From: Anaerolineae bacterium | GTDB taxonomy: Bacteria > Chloroflexota > Anaerolineae > DRVO01 | DNA length: 5,275 nt | Assembly: GCA_012719195.1 (NCBI GenBank) | Contig: JAAYAV010000446.1 | Span: 1 to 5,275 of the forward strand | Direction: 5' to 3' | Shown: piece by piece, positions 4,137-5,275 of the stretch | Position numbering within the stretch: position 1 is the stretch's first letter | Layout: every line of letters begins with the position of its first letter | Notes under the pieces: generated by a model | The model's database searches: none | Told to the model about the DNA's origin: nothing | The model's input: only the letters and a program-made list of their open reading frames with translations | Made by a program: the position numbers and the translations under genes

Positions 4137-5275
4137 CTAGACGACGCCGCGCTCCCGCAGGCCGGCCACCTTCTCGGCCGATAGGCCGAGAAGCTCCCCG
4201 AGGACTTCCTCGGTGTGCTGGCCCAGGGCCGGCGCCGGTCCCACCACCGCTCCGGGCGTATCCGACAGCTTGATGGGGATGCCGGCCATGTGCATAAGGC
4301 CGGCAACCGGGTCCATCACCTCCTGGATCATCTCGCGCGCGTTCACCTGGGGATCGTGCGCCATATCGGCGACGGTGTTGATGGGCCCGCTGGGTATGCC
4401 CTCGCGCTCCAGGTGTTCCAGCCACCAGGCGGTGGGCCGGCGGCGGATGATGGCGCCCATCTCTTCTTGCAGGTCGGCGTGATTGCCGGTGCGAAGGCTG
4501 TTGCTGCAGAAGCGGGGATCGGTGGCCAGTTGCTCCTCGCCCACCAGCCGGCAGAAAGAGGAGAAGAGCTGATCGTTGCCGATGGCCACCACCACTTGAC
4601 CGTCGGCGGTGTCGAAGGCCTGGAAGGGGGTGATGGACGGGTGCCGGGTGCCCAGCCGGCCGGGGACCTCTCCGGTGATGGAGTAGCGGCTGATGGCGTT
4701 CTCCAGCAGGGCGATGAGCGAGTCCAGCATGGCTACGTCCACCATTTGCCCTGTGCCGGTGCGGTCGCGCTGATGGAGGGCAGCCAGTACGCCGATGACG
4801 GCGAAGGCGGCAGCGCTCAGGTCTCCGATGGAGACGCCGACGCGAGCGGGAAGTCCGTCCTCGTCGCCGGTGATGCTCATGAGGCCGCTCATGCCCTGAA
4901 TCACGGCGTCGTAGGCGGGCCGGTGCGAGTAGGGGCCCGATTGGCCGAAGCCGGAGACGGCGGCGTAGATGAGGCGCGGGTTGGTGGGCCGGAGGGACTC
5001 GTAGTCCAGCCCGAGCCGCTCCATCACGCCCGGGCGGTAGTTCTCGATAAGCACGTCGGCTTTCTCGGCCAGGCGCAGGAAGATGGCCTTGCCCTCGGCA
5101 GACTTGAGGTTGAGGGTGATGCTGCGCTTGCCGCGGTTGACGCTGGCGAAGTAGCCGCTTACGCCATTGGCGAAGGGTCCGAACTCGCGGGCGTCGTCTC
5201 CGCGGCCGGGCAGTTCCACCTTGATGACCTGGGCGCCCAGGTCGGCCAGGAGCATGCCGGCGAAGGGGCCGGCCA
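4137..5275 (-). CDS. CaiB/BaiF family (class III) CoA-transferase, 5' end cut by window edge
   Basis: About 378 residues are visible. The frame is open to the right edge, and reading AGPFAG just before the internal Met at 5255 shows that this Met (LAGPFxxMLLADLGA in relatives) is not the true start. Perhaps 15-25 residues are missing. Numbering from that Met, family motifs are LADLGAQVIKVE (3-14), NRGKRSITLNL (40-50), ADVLIENYRPGVMERLGLDYE (66-86), SGFGQSGPY (101-109), VDVAMLDSL (172-180) and the C-terminal LGQHTEEVLGELLGLS. Asp178 in AMLDS matches the catalytic aspartate (Asp169 of formyl-CoA transferase) that carries the acyl group as a mixed anhydride and then CoA as a thioester. The enzyme moves CoA between carboxylic acids in the cytoplasm, as an interlocked dimer by family precedent. 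The substrate pair cannot be told from sequence, and no acyl-CoA dehydrogenase, hydratase or racemase lies in the window to help. It ends at TAG (4139-4137), convergent with the flavodoxin gene. Confidence 0.95.
   Translation of the reverse strand, partial: AGPFAGMLLADLGAQVIKVELPGRGDDAREFGPFANGVSGYFASVNRGKRSITLNLKSAEGKAIFLRLAEKADVLIENYRPGVMERLGLDYESLRPTNPRLIYAAVSGFGQSGPYSHRPAYDAVIQGMSGLMSITGDEDGLPARVGVSIGDLSAAAFAVIGVLAALHQRDRTGTGQMVDVAMLDSLIALLENAISRYSITGEVPGRLGTRHPSITPFQAFDTADGQVVVAIGNDQLFSSFCRLVGEEQLATDPRFCSNSLRTGNHADLQEEMGAIIRRRPTAWWLEHLEREGIPSGPINTVADMAHDPQVNAREMIQEVMDPVAGLMHMAGIPIKLSDTPGAVVGPAPALGQHTEEVLGELLGLSAEKVAGLRERGVV

Noticed and set aside
3991..4425. Frames crossing the convergent intergenic region on either strand
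   Set aside because: They overlap the CoA-transferase C-terminus or the hairpin, their composition is Arg/Pro/Gly-rich, and none has a credible RBS or domain.

Overview
This is a G+C-rich bacterial window (composition judged by eye, not computed) that looks like ordinary chromosome. There are no transposases, phage genes, CRISPR repeats, tRNAs or rRNAs. G/C-ending codons dominate every gene. The gene mix is a RuBisCO-like protein, a class III CoA-transferase, a membrane-anchored beta-lactamase-fold hydrolase and a small flavodoxin, and there is an intergenic repeat of the ATTCC...GGAATGACA type. That mix resembles Chloroflexota or a similar high-GC, often metagenome-derived, lineage. This placement is an inference from gene content only.

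Layout. (i) Bases 1-431, minus strand: the 5' part of a RuBisCO-like (form IV type) gene that runs off the left edge, with its own RBS and a perfect TATAAT -10 box. (ii) Bases 432-660: a divergent regulatory region holding that promoter, a possible plus-strand promoter, a dyad, a short direct repeat and a hairpin-rich leader. (iii) Bases 661-3964, plus strand: a probable operon. It contains a small four-helix membrane protein of unknown function, a broken SRPBCC-family gene, a large serine hydrolase with a C-terminal membrane domain, and a flavodoxin-domain protein starting 6 nt after the hydrolase stop. (iv) Bases 3965-4136: a convergent intergenic region with a 44-nt compound hairpin. (v) Bases 4137-5275, minus strand: a CaiB/BaiF CoA-transferase whose first residues lie beyond the right edge.

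How the parts relate. The hydrolase and flavodoxin are almost certainly co-transcribed, and the membrane protein and SRPBCC remnant are probably in the same transcript. No shared pathway is evident. The RuBisCO-like gene and the CoA-transferase are separate units. The clearest observations are the RuBisCO-like fragment with substituted active-site positions, the SRPBCC pseudogene whose three lesions can be read directly, and the nested hairpin inside a repeat-like element. I do not see convincing evidence of a wholly new multi-gene system.
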